Assembly: GCA_001692895.1 (NCBI GenBank)
Contig: KV748238.1
Location: 744,001-808,000 of the forward strand
DNA from: Cenococcum geophilum 1.58
Lineage: Eukaryota > Ascomycota > Dothideomycetes > Gloniales > Gloniaceae
Reading direction: 5' to 3'
Length of the DNA: 64,000 nt
Each line of letters begins with the position of its first letter. Position 1 is the first letter of the stretch. Below are positions 43,340 through 54,599 of the stretch, piece after piece. The notes beneath the pieces were generated by a model that was given only the letters and a program-made list of their open reading frames with translations, was not told the DNA's origin and searched no databases. A program made the translations under genes and the position numbers.

Positions 43340-46300
43340 ATTAATGGGTTAGTACTTAAGTCTTAATTAATATAAGAGCCAGCAGTATAGGATTTATTAA
43401 TAAGATCTTCGTGTAAGATAATAGTTTTACCCTAACCCCCCTTAACTAACATATTAACGTATTTAGATTTAATGGTAAACGCACTATCTTAGGCCGTATT
43501 ACCCACGTAGTATTCCTAAAACTCTAATACCTAAACTACAAAAAACTAATTAGGCTTTTCGTTACCACCCTAAGTCACTTAGTAATCCTTAAACAACCCT
43601 AGATAAAGCTATATAAGGTAACTATTAATTAAAACAACCTTAAGATTCTATTTACCGCCTCCTACTATAAGCAGAAGTACCTTATAACTTACTACTTAGA
43701 CCTAAAACCAAAATCTAAAAAATCTACTAAGATCTACTAGCCTAAGAATTCCACTAAATTCCACTAATATCTACTAAGGATCTAAAAATTCCACTAAACC
43801 CCATAAATAGACCCCAAGTACTATACCGCCCCACGCTAAATAAAAGCTTAAGCTTACCATATAAAAGTACTAGAAGGACTAGTACTCTACTATAAAGAGC
43901 ATACTTAAAGAACCCAAACCTAAATTTAACACTAACTCCGCATTTAATACTAAACCTAAAGCTAAACAGGAAGCTATATAAGAAACTATAGACAATTTAA
44001 GCGAGCTTAGCACCCTAGATATCCGCATAATTGGAGCTACCCTACTAGCGCAACTTGTTAAGAAACCCGAGCATACAATCTTCGCTATCACAACAGCTAA
44101 TATTAAGAAGGCCTTAGCACCAAAAAAGCACACTAACCCTGCCATAAAGGTACTAGTAGAGTATTATTATTGCCTAGATGCATTCTTATAAAAGGAAGCT
44201 AATAAGCTACCAGAACACCAACTATAAGATTATACTTAAAGAAGGAAAGCAGCTTAGATTTAGACCCTTATACGGAATATCCTAAAATAAACTTTAAGTA
44301 TTATAAAAGTATTTAGACGAGAACCTAAGTAAAGGATTTATTAGAGCAAGCTCGTCGCCTATAGCCGTACTAGTAATCTTTATTAAGAAACCCAGCGGCG
44401 GTCTACGCTTCTATATAGACTACTAAGCTCTTAATACCATTACTATTAAGAACTAATATCTAATCCCGTTAATACAAGAGACGCTAAACCGACTAAGTAA
44501 GGCTTGTTACTACACAAAGCTCAATATTATCTCTATATTTAACCATCTCCGTATTATAAAAGAAGACAAATAGCTTACTGCATTTCGTACCTAATATAGA
44601 CTATTTAAATACTTAGTAACACCCTTCGGCCTTATAAACACTTTAAGCTTGTTTTAACATTATATAAATAATACCCTGCGCCCCTACCTAGACATCTTTT
44701 ATACTACTTATATTAACAACATCCTAATATATAGTAATAACCTAACTAAATATTGGAAACACGTTAACCTTATTCTATAAGCCCTATACGGAGCTAATCT
44801 ATAATTAGATATAAATAAATACAAGTTCTATAAAACGGAAGTTCTATACCTTAGACTCCTTATTTTTATAAACGGTATATAAATAGACCTAAAGAAAGTT
44901 AAAGTAATTGTAAACTAGCAAGAACCTAAGAACGTTAAGGATATAAAAGCCTTTATAGGATTTACTAATTTCTACTAACGGTTTATTAATAACTTCTCCG
45001 CCTTAGTTTTACCCCTTATAGCTCTAACCTAAAAGGATAAAGTTTTTATCTTTAATAAGGAATATAAGAAGGCCTTTACCTATCTAAAGGTTATATTTAC
45101 TACTATACCTATACTCTAACACTTTAACCTAAACTAAATAAGTGTTATAGAAGCTAACTTATCTAACTACGTTACTAGAGGCATCCTATCTTAATATAAT
45201 AAGGATAGAGTATTGCACCCTATAGCATACTTCTTAAAATAACTAAGCCTAGCTAAATATAACTACAAGATCTATAATAAGGAATTATTAGCTATTATTA
45301 GATGCTTTAAATAATAGCAATCTAAACTAAAAGGCGCTAGATTTTTAATTAAGGTCTTTAGTAACTATAAGAACCTATAGTACTTTACAACTATAAAACA
45401 GCTAAGTTATTATTAGGCCCGCTAGTTAGAATATCTATCTTATTTCCAATTCTTAATTATATACCGCCCGGGCGTCTAAAGTTAAAAGCCTAACGCCCTA
45501 ACCTAACGCTTATAAAACGCACTAGCCCTAGAAGAAGCGCGCTTTTACTAAAATCAGACCCTACTTTGCCCTAAACTATTTAACCCTCTTACTAAAGACC
45601 TTACGGTATACGTCCTTAAAATAACTAATTAATTAATTAAACAGATTATAGCTAATAAATACCTAAATAATAAGTTTATCTAGGAGACGCTTAAACTAAT
45701 ATATAATGGCATTAGACGCTTTAAAAAGATTTCTCTAAGTAAATACGAAGCCTATAGAAACCGCTTATATTACTAGAACCGCCTAGTTATACCTAACTAT
45801 AATAAACTTAAGCTTAAGCTCCTTAAACATATATATAATTTACTAGTAGCTGGCCACCTAGGCTAAGGAAAAACCCTAGAACTGCTCTAATAAGAATACT
45901 ATTAGCCGAATATACACAATATAATATAAAGGTATATCTCCAGCTGCTATATCTACCGACGAGCTAAAGCTTTGCATAAGACGTATAACGGCCTCCTAAA
46001 GCCACTACCTGTTTTGGACTAAAGATAGAAGGATATCTTAATTAACTTTATTATTAACCTCCCCGTAAGTAAAGGCTGTATAAATATTATAGTAGTTATA
46101 GACCAACTATCTAAGATAAGGCATCTAATCACCTGCTCTAATATGTTAACGCCTACTATTACCTAACTATTCCTAGATTATATATAGAAACTCTATAAAC
46201 TCCCTAAAACAATTATCTCCGATAGAGGCAGCTAGTTTATCTTTATATTTTAAAAAGAACTAACTACCTAACTCTATATTAAAGCACTGTTATTTATAGC

Positions 46301-47130
46301 ATACTACCTAAAAACGGATAGTTAAATGGAACGTGTAAACGCTATAATAGAATAGTATATTTAAATATATACGTTATACTTATAAGATAACTAGATTAAC
46401 TAGCTTATATTTACTAAGTTTACCGCAAATAATTCCGTCTTAGAAATTATAAAGGTCTCCCCATTCCTAGCTAACTACGGCTAGTATCTATAAATAGGTT
46501 TTAAACCCTTTAGTAATATTCCTCGCCCTACTTATTACGCCCTATAAGTTATAAAAGTAAATAAATTTATAAAGAAGATAGAGGAACTATAACGGTTTTT
46601 TACTAATAAAATAATATAGGCCTAATCTATTTATAAAGCCGTAGCGAATAAGAAACGAACCCTAGCACTAGCCTACTAAATTAGTAACTTTATCTAGCTA
46701 GATACAAAAAACCTAAACATAAAATAACCTACTAAGAAACTTAATTAGAAGAACGCTGGCCCTTATAAGATTAAGAAAGTTATTTCCTCTTACACCTACT
46801 AACTAAAGCTCCCTAATATGGTTAAAATCCACCCCGTATTCTATATATTAGTCCTCCACCCCACTACCCCTATATTAAACGCCCTGCCTAAACAGATATA
46901 AGACCCTCCCCTATTAGTTAAAGTAGATAGTAAGAATAAGTACTTTATTAAAAGAATTAATAATATTAAGTGTAATAAACGGAAACGCTAATATATATAT
47001 CTTATAAAATAGAAAGGCTTTACTAAGCCCTTATAGGAACCCGTTAACTCTATAGGACTTATATAAGCTATAGAAGACTTTTATAAACTCTACCTAAAAC
47101 TACTACAGCCCTATCTCGCAAAAGCTTAAA
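43340..47130 (+). pseudogene. Gypsy D1 pol relic (protease, RT, RNase H, integrase, chromodomain)
   Basis: A protease block is near 43370-43390 (INIRASSIGFINKIF). Reverse transcriptase spans about 44340-45110 ([13 protein letters not shown], FRTxYRLFKYLVTPFGL, YINNILIYSNN with both catalytic Asp read as Asn). RNase H spans about 45120-45460. Integrase spans about 45830-46700 (AGHLGxGKTLELL, INFIINLPVSKGCINIIVVI, TIISDRGSQF). A chromodomain (VDSKNKYFIKRINNIKCN, then KxKGFTKP) lies at about 46925-47090. Stops are overwhelmingly TAG/TAA. Confidence 0.75.
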
Positions 47131-47146
47131 TTTAAAGTGGGGGTAC

Positions 47147-47506
47147 TATTATAGGATACCCCCGTAACACCTTATACACATCTACCTATTTCTACTAACT
47201 TAGTAATTAAAGACTAACCATGAAATGGCAATCTAATGGCAATCTAACGGCAATCTACGGTATTCTGCTATATTCTGCTAAGTTCTACTAAATTCTACTA
47301 AGTTCTACTAGGATTACAACCTAAACCCTATTCTGCCCTATATATATATTAATTAAGTAACTAAGTTAACAATATATGCCCTTTCTCCCCGTTTTCCTAC
47401 CTTCTTTCCTTATATAACGTCTTAATTTTATTATATAGTTTATATATATAGCTTAATAATATCTACTTTGCTATATATTATCGTCGCTTATACTTACTCC
47501 GTAACA
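47147..47506 (+). repeat. Gypsy D1 3' LTR
   Basis: tattataggatacccc...ctccgtaaca, preceded by the polypurine tract aaagtggggg and followed by ATAGC. Confidence 0.85.
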
Positions 47507-47511
47507 ATAGC

Positions 47512-47700
47512 CCTCTATAATAAGTGTTGGTAGGGGGGGTACTTGGGCAGTCTCTTTGAGCTCAGCGACGTGTCACGTGACAGCGCGCGGGCCATCGTGT
47601 AGATATCTTCTCGGGGGGGCCTTCGAGCCCCTGAGCTTCCTCATAGAGCATCATATGTATCATTCCATCAGCCTGCTCAGTGCCCTGACAATAAGAATAA
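47512..47700. other. Non-RIPed GC-normal island
   Basis: About 180 bp of normal composition sits in AT-rich surroundings. It has the palindrome gtcacgtgac (47576-47585), a run of seven G followed by ccttcgagcccc, and ends gtgccctgaca. It may be an LTR or leader remnant, but no partner was found. Confidence 0.35.
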
Positions 47701-47989
47701 GCGAATACTATACTATAAAGTAAAAAGACCTTTATTAAAAAGGCATCTAATAAAATATAAAGCCTATTAGATATATTTAGTATCTAAAATTATAGGGAAG
47801 TAATTATTAGCTATAATAAACTAATATAGCTAATAGAATAGCTCCGCTAGTTTAGTAAATCTTAGGCGCCTCTTTAATAAACTCTTAATTAAATCCTCTA
47901 ATAGCTAAATAAAATTATAAATAAATAAAAACCCTTTTTATAGGCAAACTATACCTAAGCCGCTATAGCTGCGCTTCTATAGTATAGGG

Positions 47990-49340
47990 AACCTACCCCC
48001 CTTAAGATATTAACTAGGTATATAATTATAATATAACTAAATATAGAAAAGGTAGAGGGATTTAGGGGATAATTAGAAATAAAAGTCCTTATAGAGATTT
48101 ATAAAGAGGTATATAACACTATTATAGTCTAATACCTTAGGAGCGGAGATATTAAAGGTACCCTAAAGAATTAATAGGTAAAGAAATAAGTTATAAAGGT
48201 AGGGGATAGGCTAAGAGAATATATTAATATAAAAGTACTCTATAAAAATTACTTAGTTAAAGTCCTAGTAGTTTTTATAAGCCTTAGGGTAAAAATAGGA
48301 CACTAGGTGGATAATATAGTAATTATATAAAGATAGTAAGATAAATAGAACGCCTTATATTAGGACTTAAAATTACCTAAATTTAATAGCTTTAATAGAA
48401 AAATATAGACTAAGTATATAATAAGAACAATAAGAGGATATAAGGGTCGCTAAAGACTTACTAAGAAGACGCTAAATATATGCATAGCTTCCTTATCGTT
48501 AGCGCATTTATACTAAAAATATAAAAACTCTTTATCTAAAAAGGAATAATTATAAATAGCCTTATATATAATATAAGGCTCTATAATTATAAACTACGCC
48601 TAAAATAATACTATTAATATATATAATAGGGATATACCTAATCTATATACGTAGTATAAATATACTGCGGCTATTATGCAGGCCCCTATAATATAAGATA
48701 CTATATAAATTAAGACTAAATAAAATATATAAACTATTACTAAAGTATATATAAAGCATAAGAGAGAGAAGACTGTATTAAATATAGGAGATAAAAGGTA
48801 AGGGCTTAATAGCTATAGGAATAACTATACGCTAGGTTATATAAATAGAAATAATAGGTAATAAGCTAGGGGGACATAGGTACCTTTCTATTATTTCCTA
48901 CTTTTAATACTAGGGCGCTAAGCTAGCTATCCTAAGCCTTAATAGGCTAGAAGCGACGCTATATAATATTATTAGACTAAGTAGGGATATAAGGGCTATA
49001 TAGAATATAAGGGAGAGAACGCCCTATAGAAAGACCCTTATAGCTAGCTATAGTAAGCTTAAGGCTAGGTTAATTAAAAATTAGACTTAACGTGGTAAAT
49101 TTAATATACGTAGCTAGCCTATAAGGGGTATATAGCTAACTAGTAAAAATAGGGAAAGAGTTTAAAATAATATTAGACTTAGATATAAAAGGGCTAATAA
49201 GAATACAAAATATAGAAATAGAAAGCTCTATATAAATAAGTAGTAGCTAGGGAGCAAATATAGGAGATAGAAGTTTTAAATATTTAAGAGAAAGTAAAAA
49301 TAGAAGAAGTAAAGAAAGAAAAAAAAGGCAAAGGACCCTT
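47990..49340 (+). pseudogene. LINE (Tad-like) ORF1 relic
   Basis: Plus-strand reading through stops gives an ORF1-like order. The YLRSGDIKGTLKN block (about 48132-48170) with VLYKNYLVKVLVV after it (48235-48275) resembles the RRM-like region of Tad-type ORF1. A zinc-knuckle series follows, degraded to CGYYAGPYNIRYY (48672-48710; family CxxCxxxHxxxxC) and KCIKYRR (48773-48793). No ORF2 (endonuclease, reverse transcriptase) follows. An A-rich tract lies at 49280-49330. Assignment is tentative because of heavy RIP. Confidence 0.45.
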
Positions 49341-49727
49341 CGTCAGGAAAAAATTTACCAGCATTTTTGCAGCATTTGGCAGCATATTGCGGCCAAATGC
49401 GCATTTCGCGCATTGTAACGTGTAGCGTATGGTATCAACTTAGGTGCGGCATACTGCCGCATTTAACAACGCGGTGCAGCTAATTACGCATTTACAGGTA
49501 CCCGGGTAAATAGCACTTAATGCGCAATTAATATATAATGCACTTTTTACGCATTTTATATATCTTACTTATTTTAAGCAATAAATAATCGTTGCTCTTT
49601 CTGTGCAGTTAGTAGTATTTATCTATTCCACGTAATTAGTATACTTTATTTAAAGGCTATTTATAAGGCTAGCAAAATAAATTATATTATTTTAGATAAT
49701 TTAATACAATATAGCGACGGTTCTCTT

Positions 49728-49980
49728 CTACCTGCCTACCTATTAACCTACTTGCCTGCCTACCTACCTGCCTGCCTACCTGCCTATCTATCTATCTATC
49801 TGTCTATCTATGCCTACCTATACCTACTTATCTATACCTGCTGCCTATGCCTACTGTTTATCCCTACTATCTATGCCTACTGTCTATTCCTACTGTCTAT
49901 GCCTACCTGTCTATACCTACTGTCTGTGCCTGCCGTCTGTGCCTCCTGTCTATGCTACTGTCTATACCTACCTGTCTGTA
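49728..49980. repeat. CCTACCTG-type microsatellite
   Basis: Irregular tract of cctgcctacc, tatctatc and ctgtctatgcctac units, longer than the counterpart at 6405-6530. The open frames across it are repeat artefacts. Confidence 0.8.
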
Positions 49981-50274
49981 ATTTGGGGGAAAGGTTGGCT
50001 TGATTGAAGGCTCCGCCTAATTTAATTGATCGATTAATTGTATTGATTTGAACCGTTCTCTACGGCCGTTCGCTGGCTGTACATTCGAACGGTGGTCGTC
50101 TGGGGTGCCTCCCTAGGAGGCCTTGATTCGATTCGGCGACGAGCCGATATCAAAGCTCTGGTTCAATTCGATCGATCAATTGATTGAATCGTTCGTGGCG
50201 TTCGCTGGACGGTCGTTCGAACGGTGGCCGTCTGGTTCTGGCGACGGTCGTTTGGTTCTAGCGACAGTCCTCTA

Positions 50275-50412
50275 CTGGCTGCCGTTCTAGTGCCTTCCTA
50301 GGTAGGGAGGATGTAAGGAAGGAAGGATGGGTAAAAAATAAGGTGGCTATATAAGGGGTATACTTAGCAGAGGCATGTGTAGAGGCTATCGGGAATATAG
50401 CGGGGACCCGAT
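50275..50412. other. Conserved core, copy 2
   Basis: Matches 7275-7436 by eye at high identity, from ctggctgccgttctagtg through agggaggatgtaagg to tatcgggaatatagcggg. See the first copy for details. Confidence 0.6.
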
Positions 50413-50687
50413 GCAAAGCCTCCGTACGCAGGGCTTCGTGTAAAACTTCGTGCAGAGCTTCGTGCAGAACTTCGTACGGAGGCTCTACACGAAGCTTTAC
50501 ACGAAGCTCTGCGTACGGAGGCTCCGCACGAAGTTCTGCATAACGTTCTGCACGACGTTCTGCACGAAGCTCTGCACGAAGCTTTACACGAAGCTCTGCA
50601 CGAAGCTCTGCACGAAGCTCTGCACGAAGCTCTGCACGAAGCTCTACGTACAGAGGCTCTACACAAAGCTCTGCGCGAAGCTCTGCG
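50413..50687. repeat. 12-bp minisatellite with an orientation switch
   Basis: Units read gcagagcttcgt up to about 50480, then acgaagctctgc to the end, so the array is an inverted repeat with arms of unequal length. A cgtacggaggctc motif marks the switch and recurs near 50512. Confidence 0.75.
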
Positions 50688-50689
50688 TA

Positions 50690-51036
50690 ACGTAGGTGAT
50701 AGGGTTATGACGGCGATAGGGTTATGACGGCGATAGGGTTATGACGGTCGAACCACCGCCTTCCTATTTGGGTTTAACGCCTTCCTAATGTAGTATATTG
50801 CCAGTTCGAAAATCAAAATAGTAGCAATATCGTATTTTGAATGCTTAAAACCAAATTAAAAAATCTTTTACCAACACCACAATGCCCCGCTGGCCCCTGC
50901 AACCTAGCAGAGAAAAGAAAATACAAAGCGCTATTAATGCCTGGCATTCTGGGCTCTATAAAAGCCAGGAGACTTGCGCAAAGGCCCATAGGGTAGATCC
51001 ACAGACATTTCAACGCCGTCTTAATGGAAGGCAACA
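50690..51036 (+). mobile_element. 5' part of a pogo/Fot-like DNA transposon
   Basis: It starts ACGTAGGTGATAGGGTTATG after TA (50688-50689), inside the 12-bp array. Three copies of cgatagggttatgacgg follow directly (50691-50748), then a non-RIPed leader and a gene start at 50882. It is cut at 51037 by the copia LTR. Its 3' part is not found in the window. Confidence 0.6.
50882..51036 (+). CDS. Pogo/Fot-like transposase N-terminus (psq-type HTH), truncated
   Basis: ATG at 50882 opens an intact frame beginning MPRWPLQPSREKK. The region REKKIQSAINAWHSG, then SQETCAKAHRVDPQTFQRRL, fits the psq-type helix-turn-helix that binds the TIRs of pogo and Fot1 transposases. NGR.H marks the usual end of the motif, about residues 10-52. 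The frame runs on by chance into the copia LTR to 51220, adding about 60 unrelated residues. The second HTH and the DDE catalytic domain are missing, so it is not functional as a transposase. No RIP stops: this fragment is young or was single-copy. Confidence 0.65.
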
Positions 51037-51261
51037 TGTAACCGACTACCGGTACTATGCTGAGACATACGACTGCAGCCTGGAAGGCTCCATAGCACTA
51101 CCCTCGTATATCTCGCATACCTCGTATATGGCTCAAATGAGTCAAAGATCAAGTCACAGACCCTACTGTCAGGGCTCTACTTTTGTGTATATATTTCACC
51201 TGATTTCCATAGATTTATAATTAAGTCATTTACTTAATTCTCCCACACTGCAAAGCTTACA
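51037..51261 (+). repeat. Copia 2 5' LTR
   Basis: TGTAACCGACTACCGG...CAAAGCTTACA, 225 bp, the best preserved copy of this LTR here. The primer-binding match TTATGAGCCC follows at 51263-51272. Confidence 0.85.
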
Positions 51262-51498
51262 GTTATGAGCCCGGATCGCACTACATGCTAAGCAATCAAT
51301 CTATTACCTTATTTAAGAAGTTACTACTTCTATTACCTTTGTAAGCTTCTTTACCTATCAAACAAACGGACGATTAACCCCAGTTGATAACCGTACGACC
51401 GACCGATAAATGAACGGACGAATTAAATCAAGAGTTCGGAACGTCAAAATAAGGTTTTCGCCAAGCCACCAATTAGACCCTACCTAACCCCATAAATT

Positions 51499-52309
51499 TT
51501 ATTTTTTATTTTTTATTTTTTATATCCATTGTATTATACTACGTACAATACTGCGCATGCAGCCTTAGGCTATGGCGCTATAGTTCTATATTACATAAAA
51601 TCCTTTCTAGGCAGCTTAATATGTATCTAGTAGCTATGTCCTAGTAGTTTATAAACCCCTAAATTAGGAGTTTATAGTTTCCTAGTAAAATACTAAGATA
51701 CTACAACTACTAGGGAATGAGAAAATGGTAAGAAAAACTGTAAGAAATCCTAACCCCTGTCCCTGTCCTTTTGCAATTTATTTCTGTCCTTTTACTCTCT
51801 ACTATCTTTTACCTAAAAGCCTAGTAGGAGTACCCCCTTCTAGACTCCTATTAAATTTATTCTTCCATAGAATCTTTCTACGCTAGTACTATGTACTAGT
51901 TTAGCTGCTCTAAGATTCTCGCAGTCTTTACTATTAGCAAAGTGTTTTTCTTTACAATTAATGCAAAAAGGGGTGGTATGCTTGCAAGGCCTGCCGCTTA
52001 TTAAGCAGGTAGGACAGCAGTGGTCTTTAGATAGATGTGCAGCCGCATAATATCTATAGGCCCTATTAGAGCATCTGTCTCCCTATATGGCCAAATTTTT
52101 GGCAGCTATTACACTTGCGTAGTAGGAGAGACTTTGAGGTATTTTACTACCTTAGTAGCTGTACCTGCGATTGATATCTCTTTTTGCTTAAGGATTTCTT
52201 GTCTTTTTTCTTCGTTCTCTATAGTAAAAACTATAGAGCCAAATCTAGTCTGTGGATCGTGTCTTTTTACACTAGATAAGATCCATCTAGGTAGTCCTTA
52301 TATCCTTAC
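51499..52309 (-). mobile_element. LINE fragment: ORF1 C-terminus with A-rich tail
   Basis: An 811-bp insertion, minus strand. Its 3' tail is an (ATAAAAA)n run (51499-51533 on the plus strand as ttttttatt repeats). Flanks cataaatt (51491-51498) and tataaatt (52310-52317) form an 8-bp target duplication. The minus strand reads an RRM-like end (RFGSIVFTIENEEKRQEIL, about 52240-52185), then zinc knuckles: CNSCQKFGHIGRQ (52110-52070, one-base frameshift before it), HLSKDHCCPTCL, CKHTTPFCINCKEKHFANS and KDC (52050-51920), stopping at a TAG (about 51842). This is typical of Tad/I-type ORF1. No ORF2 is present. Confidence 0.7.
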
Positions 52310-52317
52310 TATAAATT

Positions 52318-52888
52318 CTAAAAATGACGACTACTAATAAATTAAAAGTTATCCTTATCCTTAACCAGCCATCTAATTGGATTTAATGGTTCTTTATTAT
52401 CTAAGACATAGCTATAACTAATAAGGTATAGAAGTATATTAACCTATCTATAAAAGACGAGCTTCTAAAGCTAGAACTACCGCATCGACCTATATTAGCG
52501 GACGTACTTCCTAATACTATATTAATAGCTTAACTGGGCCGGGTTAGGCTCGCTGCCTATAGCTAGCTCTATGCCGAATATAAGGACGATCTACATATAC
52601 ATAAGAAGAAAAAACAGGCTATAAATAATATTAGCAATTATATTATTCGTACTATCCCTTCGAACGGTGGCGTCCATTTTTAAGTTGGTCCGTACGGGAA
52701 CACTAAAATCCCTAAGTACAAACGATTTAATTTAGTTAATTTAATTGGCTATTTCTTATCAATAACAGATAGACGCAAACCACCGTACGAAGGGATATAA
52801 GTAGCCTACCTTTTACTTATTAACGGCCTTAATACAATATACGAACGGCTTTAAGCATTAAAGACTATACTTGCCCCTACCTCCTTAG
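52318..52888 (+). pseudogene. Copia 2 gag relic, 5' part
   Basis: Collinear with 30070-30520 of copia 1 (ATAAATTCTAAAAATGACG junction, then the same gag reading). Split by the MITE at 52652-52798 and ending where gypsy D2 begins. Confidence 0.7.
52652..52798. mobile_element. 147-bp MITE in copia gag
   Basis: Inverted ends CTATCCCTTCGAACGGTGG and, at the right, ccaccgtacgaagggatat, about 18 bp. TA lies at 52650-52651. It interrupts the gag sequence compared with 30425-30435 of copia 1. AT-rich centre without coding capacity. Tc1/mariner-type by its TA target. Confidence 0.7.
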
Positions 52889-53268
52889 TGTCACAGGACA
52901 CCCCCGTGATACCTTGCACACGTTTACCTATTTCCACCGACTTAGCAATTAGAGACCAACTGCAAAATGGCAATCTAATGGCAATCCAACGGCAATCTAC
53001 GGCATTCTGCTATATTCTGCCAAGTTCTACCAAATTCTGCCAAGTTCCACCAAATTCTGCCAAGTTCTGCCAGGACCACGACCTGAACCCTATTTTGCCC
53101 CATATACGTGTCGACCAAGCAACCAAGTTAACGATATATACCCTTTCTTCCCAATCTCCTACCTTCTCTCCTTACGCAATATCTTAACCTTATTACACAG
53201 TTTATATATATAGCTTAATAATATCTACTTCGTTATATATTATTACCACTTATGCTTACTCCGTGATA
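52889..53268 (+). repeat. Gypsy D2 5' LTR
   Basis: tgtcacaggacaccccc...actccgtgata. It contains several imperfect repeats of ggcaatctaacgg and ttctgccaag. Confidence 0.85.
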
Positions 53269-54360
53269 CTATGTTGCGTCAACCACTTACACTACTACCC
53301 GAAATGGAAAACGCACCTGAAGCCCCCGTAACGGCCGCCGATATTATATCCATCCTCTAAGAACAAATAGCAAGTATGCAGAAGTCCTTCGTAGAGGCCC
53401 TTAAATAACAACAAGTTACCCTAACTTAATAATAAGCCGAACAAGAAGTACGGTATTAGAAAACAATGGAAGCCCTCTAAGAAGAAGTCCGCACCCTTAA
53501 GACGCCCACGCTAAGCCCCTAAGATCGATTGCTATTACCAGAAACTAATACGCGGAATGCGAGCCCTAAACTAGCAATAGTTATCCCACCAGTAGAACTG
53601 ACTACTGTGTCACAATAATCTGAAAAACTACCAGACCCTCTAGTATTTACTAGCAAACAATAAAAACTTTAGTTATTTTTAAGCCGACTTAAGAATAAGC
53701 TAACTGGTAATGCTAACTATTACCTAACTAAAGCTAATTGACTCTACTACGCCCTAAGTTAACTAGGAGGAGACGCAGCTGACCTTATTAAACCTCTTTA
53801 GCCGAACTTAGTACAAAGCCTAGTCGTACTTCTTAAAGCTATATACGGTAACCCAAACCGCCAAGCTACCGCTTAAAGGAAGATAAACCATATAACTTAA
53901 GAAAAGAAAAGTTTCCTAGTATACTTCTTTGAATTTAATTGTTATACAAAGGAAACAGGCTGGAATAACTCCGCACTAATTAATAGCCTTATTAAATCTC
54001 TAAGCCCTAAACTAAAAACCTCCCTAATTGGTATAGACCTACTGGGAGCCCTTAACACCTGCGCAAACGTTATTAATAAACGGTACAATGATATACTATA
54101 CCTGATACCAAAGCCCACTCCTTAATATAATATAACAACCCCGCGAACGTCTACTAAGTCATTATCCCAACCTAAGCACCCTGACGCCATAGATATTGAC
54201 ACTAGGACCCTAGGATACGCCCCACTAGGGTCCTCTAAATAAGAACAACGCACCAAGCTAGACCTCTGCTTTAAATATAGAAGTAGCTCCTACCTCTCTA
54301 ATAACTGCTCCGCCCCCTTCCAAAAAGATCTATAAACAGTCAACGCTAGCAACTATTTAC
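53269..54360 (+). pseudogene. Gypsy D2 gag relic
   Basis: It starts close to the LTR. A coiled-coil-like N-terminal part rich in Glu and Gln (53330-53500) is followed by a capsid-like region and the nucleocapsid finger CFKYRSSSYLSNNCS (54270-54315), where Cys-2 and His are now Tyr. Confidence 0.65.
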
Positions 54361-54599
54361 CGCACTAATCTTCTAGCCACTGACCCTAATCTTTATCTAG
54401 CTCCAACTCCGCGTCTAGTAAGCACTATTTACAAGGACAAAGCTATAGCTGACGTCCTATAAGAACCCTACCCCAATTACCTCCAAAAGGAAGGTCCTAG
54501 AGCTAAGTCGCTTTTTAGGACGACTCTGCCATAGGATCTTATTAAACGCATTTAAAGTTATAAACTCCGACTCTTAGGACCGTAGCATAACTATTAACT

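Larger units (their letters stand above)
41644..47506 (+). mobile_element. Gypsy D copy 1, chromovirus-type retrotransposon
   Basis: Complete element of 5863 bp with LTRs at 41644-41967 and 47147-47506 and ATAGC on both sides (41639-41643, 47507-47511). It shares its full structure with the copy at 52889-58874 but is far more RIP-mutated. Confidence 0.9.
49341..50689. mobile_element. Composite minisatellite element 2 (truncated or interrupted)
   Basis: It starts CGTCAGGAAAAAATTTACCA, sharing only TCAGGAAA with the end of element 1. It then repeats the internal order of 5933-8544: a gca-rich leader with ttgcagca/ttgcgg motifs, the cctacctg microsatellite (49728-49980), the attcgatcga linker with gttcgctgg, a few gcgacggtcg units, the conserved core (50275-50412) and the 12-bp array (50413-50687). 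Its right end is not seen because a pogo-like element starts at 50690. Little RIP in the repeat half, more in the leader. Confidence 0.55.

Noticed and set aside
43879..44145. Minus-strand hydrophobic frame, also at 55183-55368
   Set aside because: Antisense to gypsy D pol. It looks membrane-like only because of AT-rich codons.
49752..50007. Plus-strand frames over the CCTA tract
   Set aside because: Microsatellite translation only.
52035..52337. Plus-strand 100-codon frame
   Set aside because: The minus strand of the same segment has ordered zinc-knuckle motifs of LINE ORF1, so the plus frame is a shadow.
52888..53187. Plus-strand 99-codon frame
   Set aside because: It lies wholly inside the gypsy D2 LTR and reads its ttctgccaag repeats.
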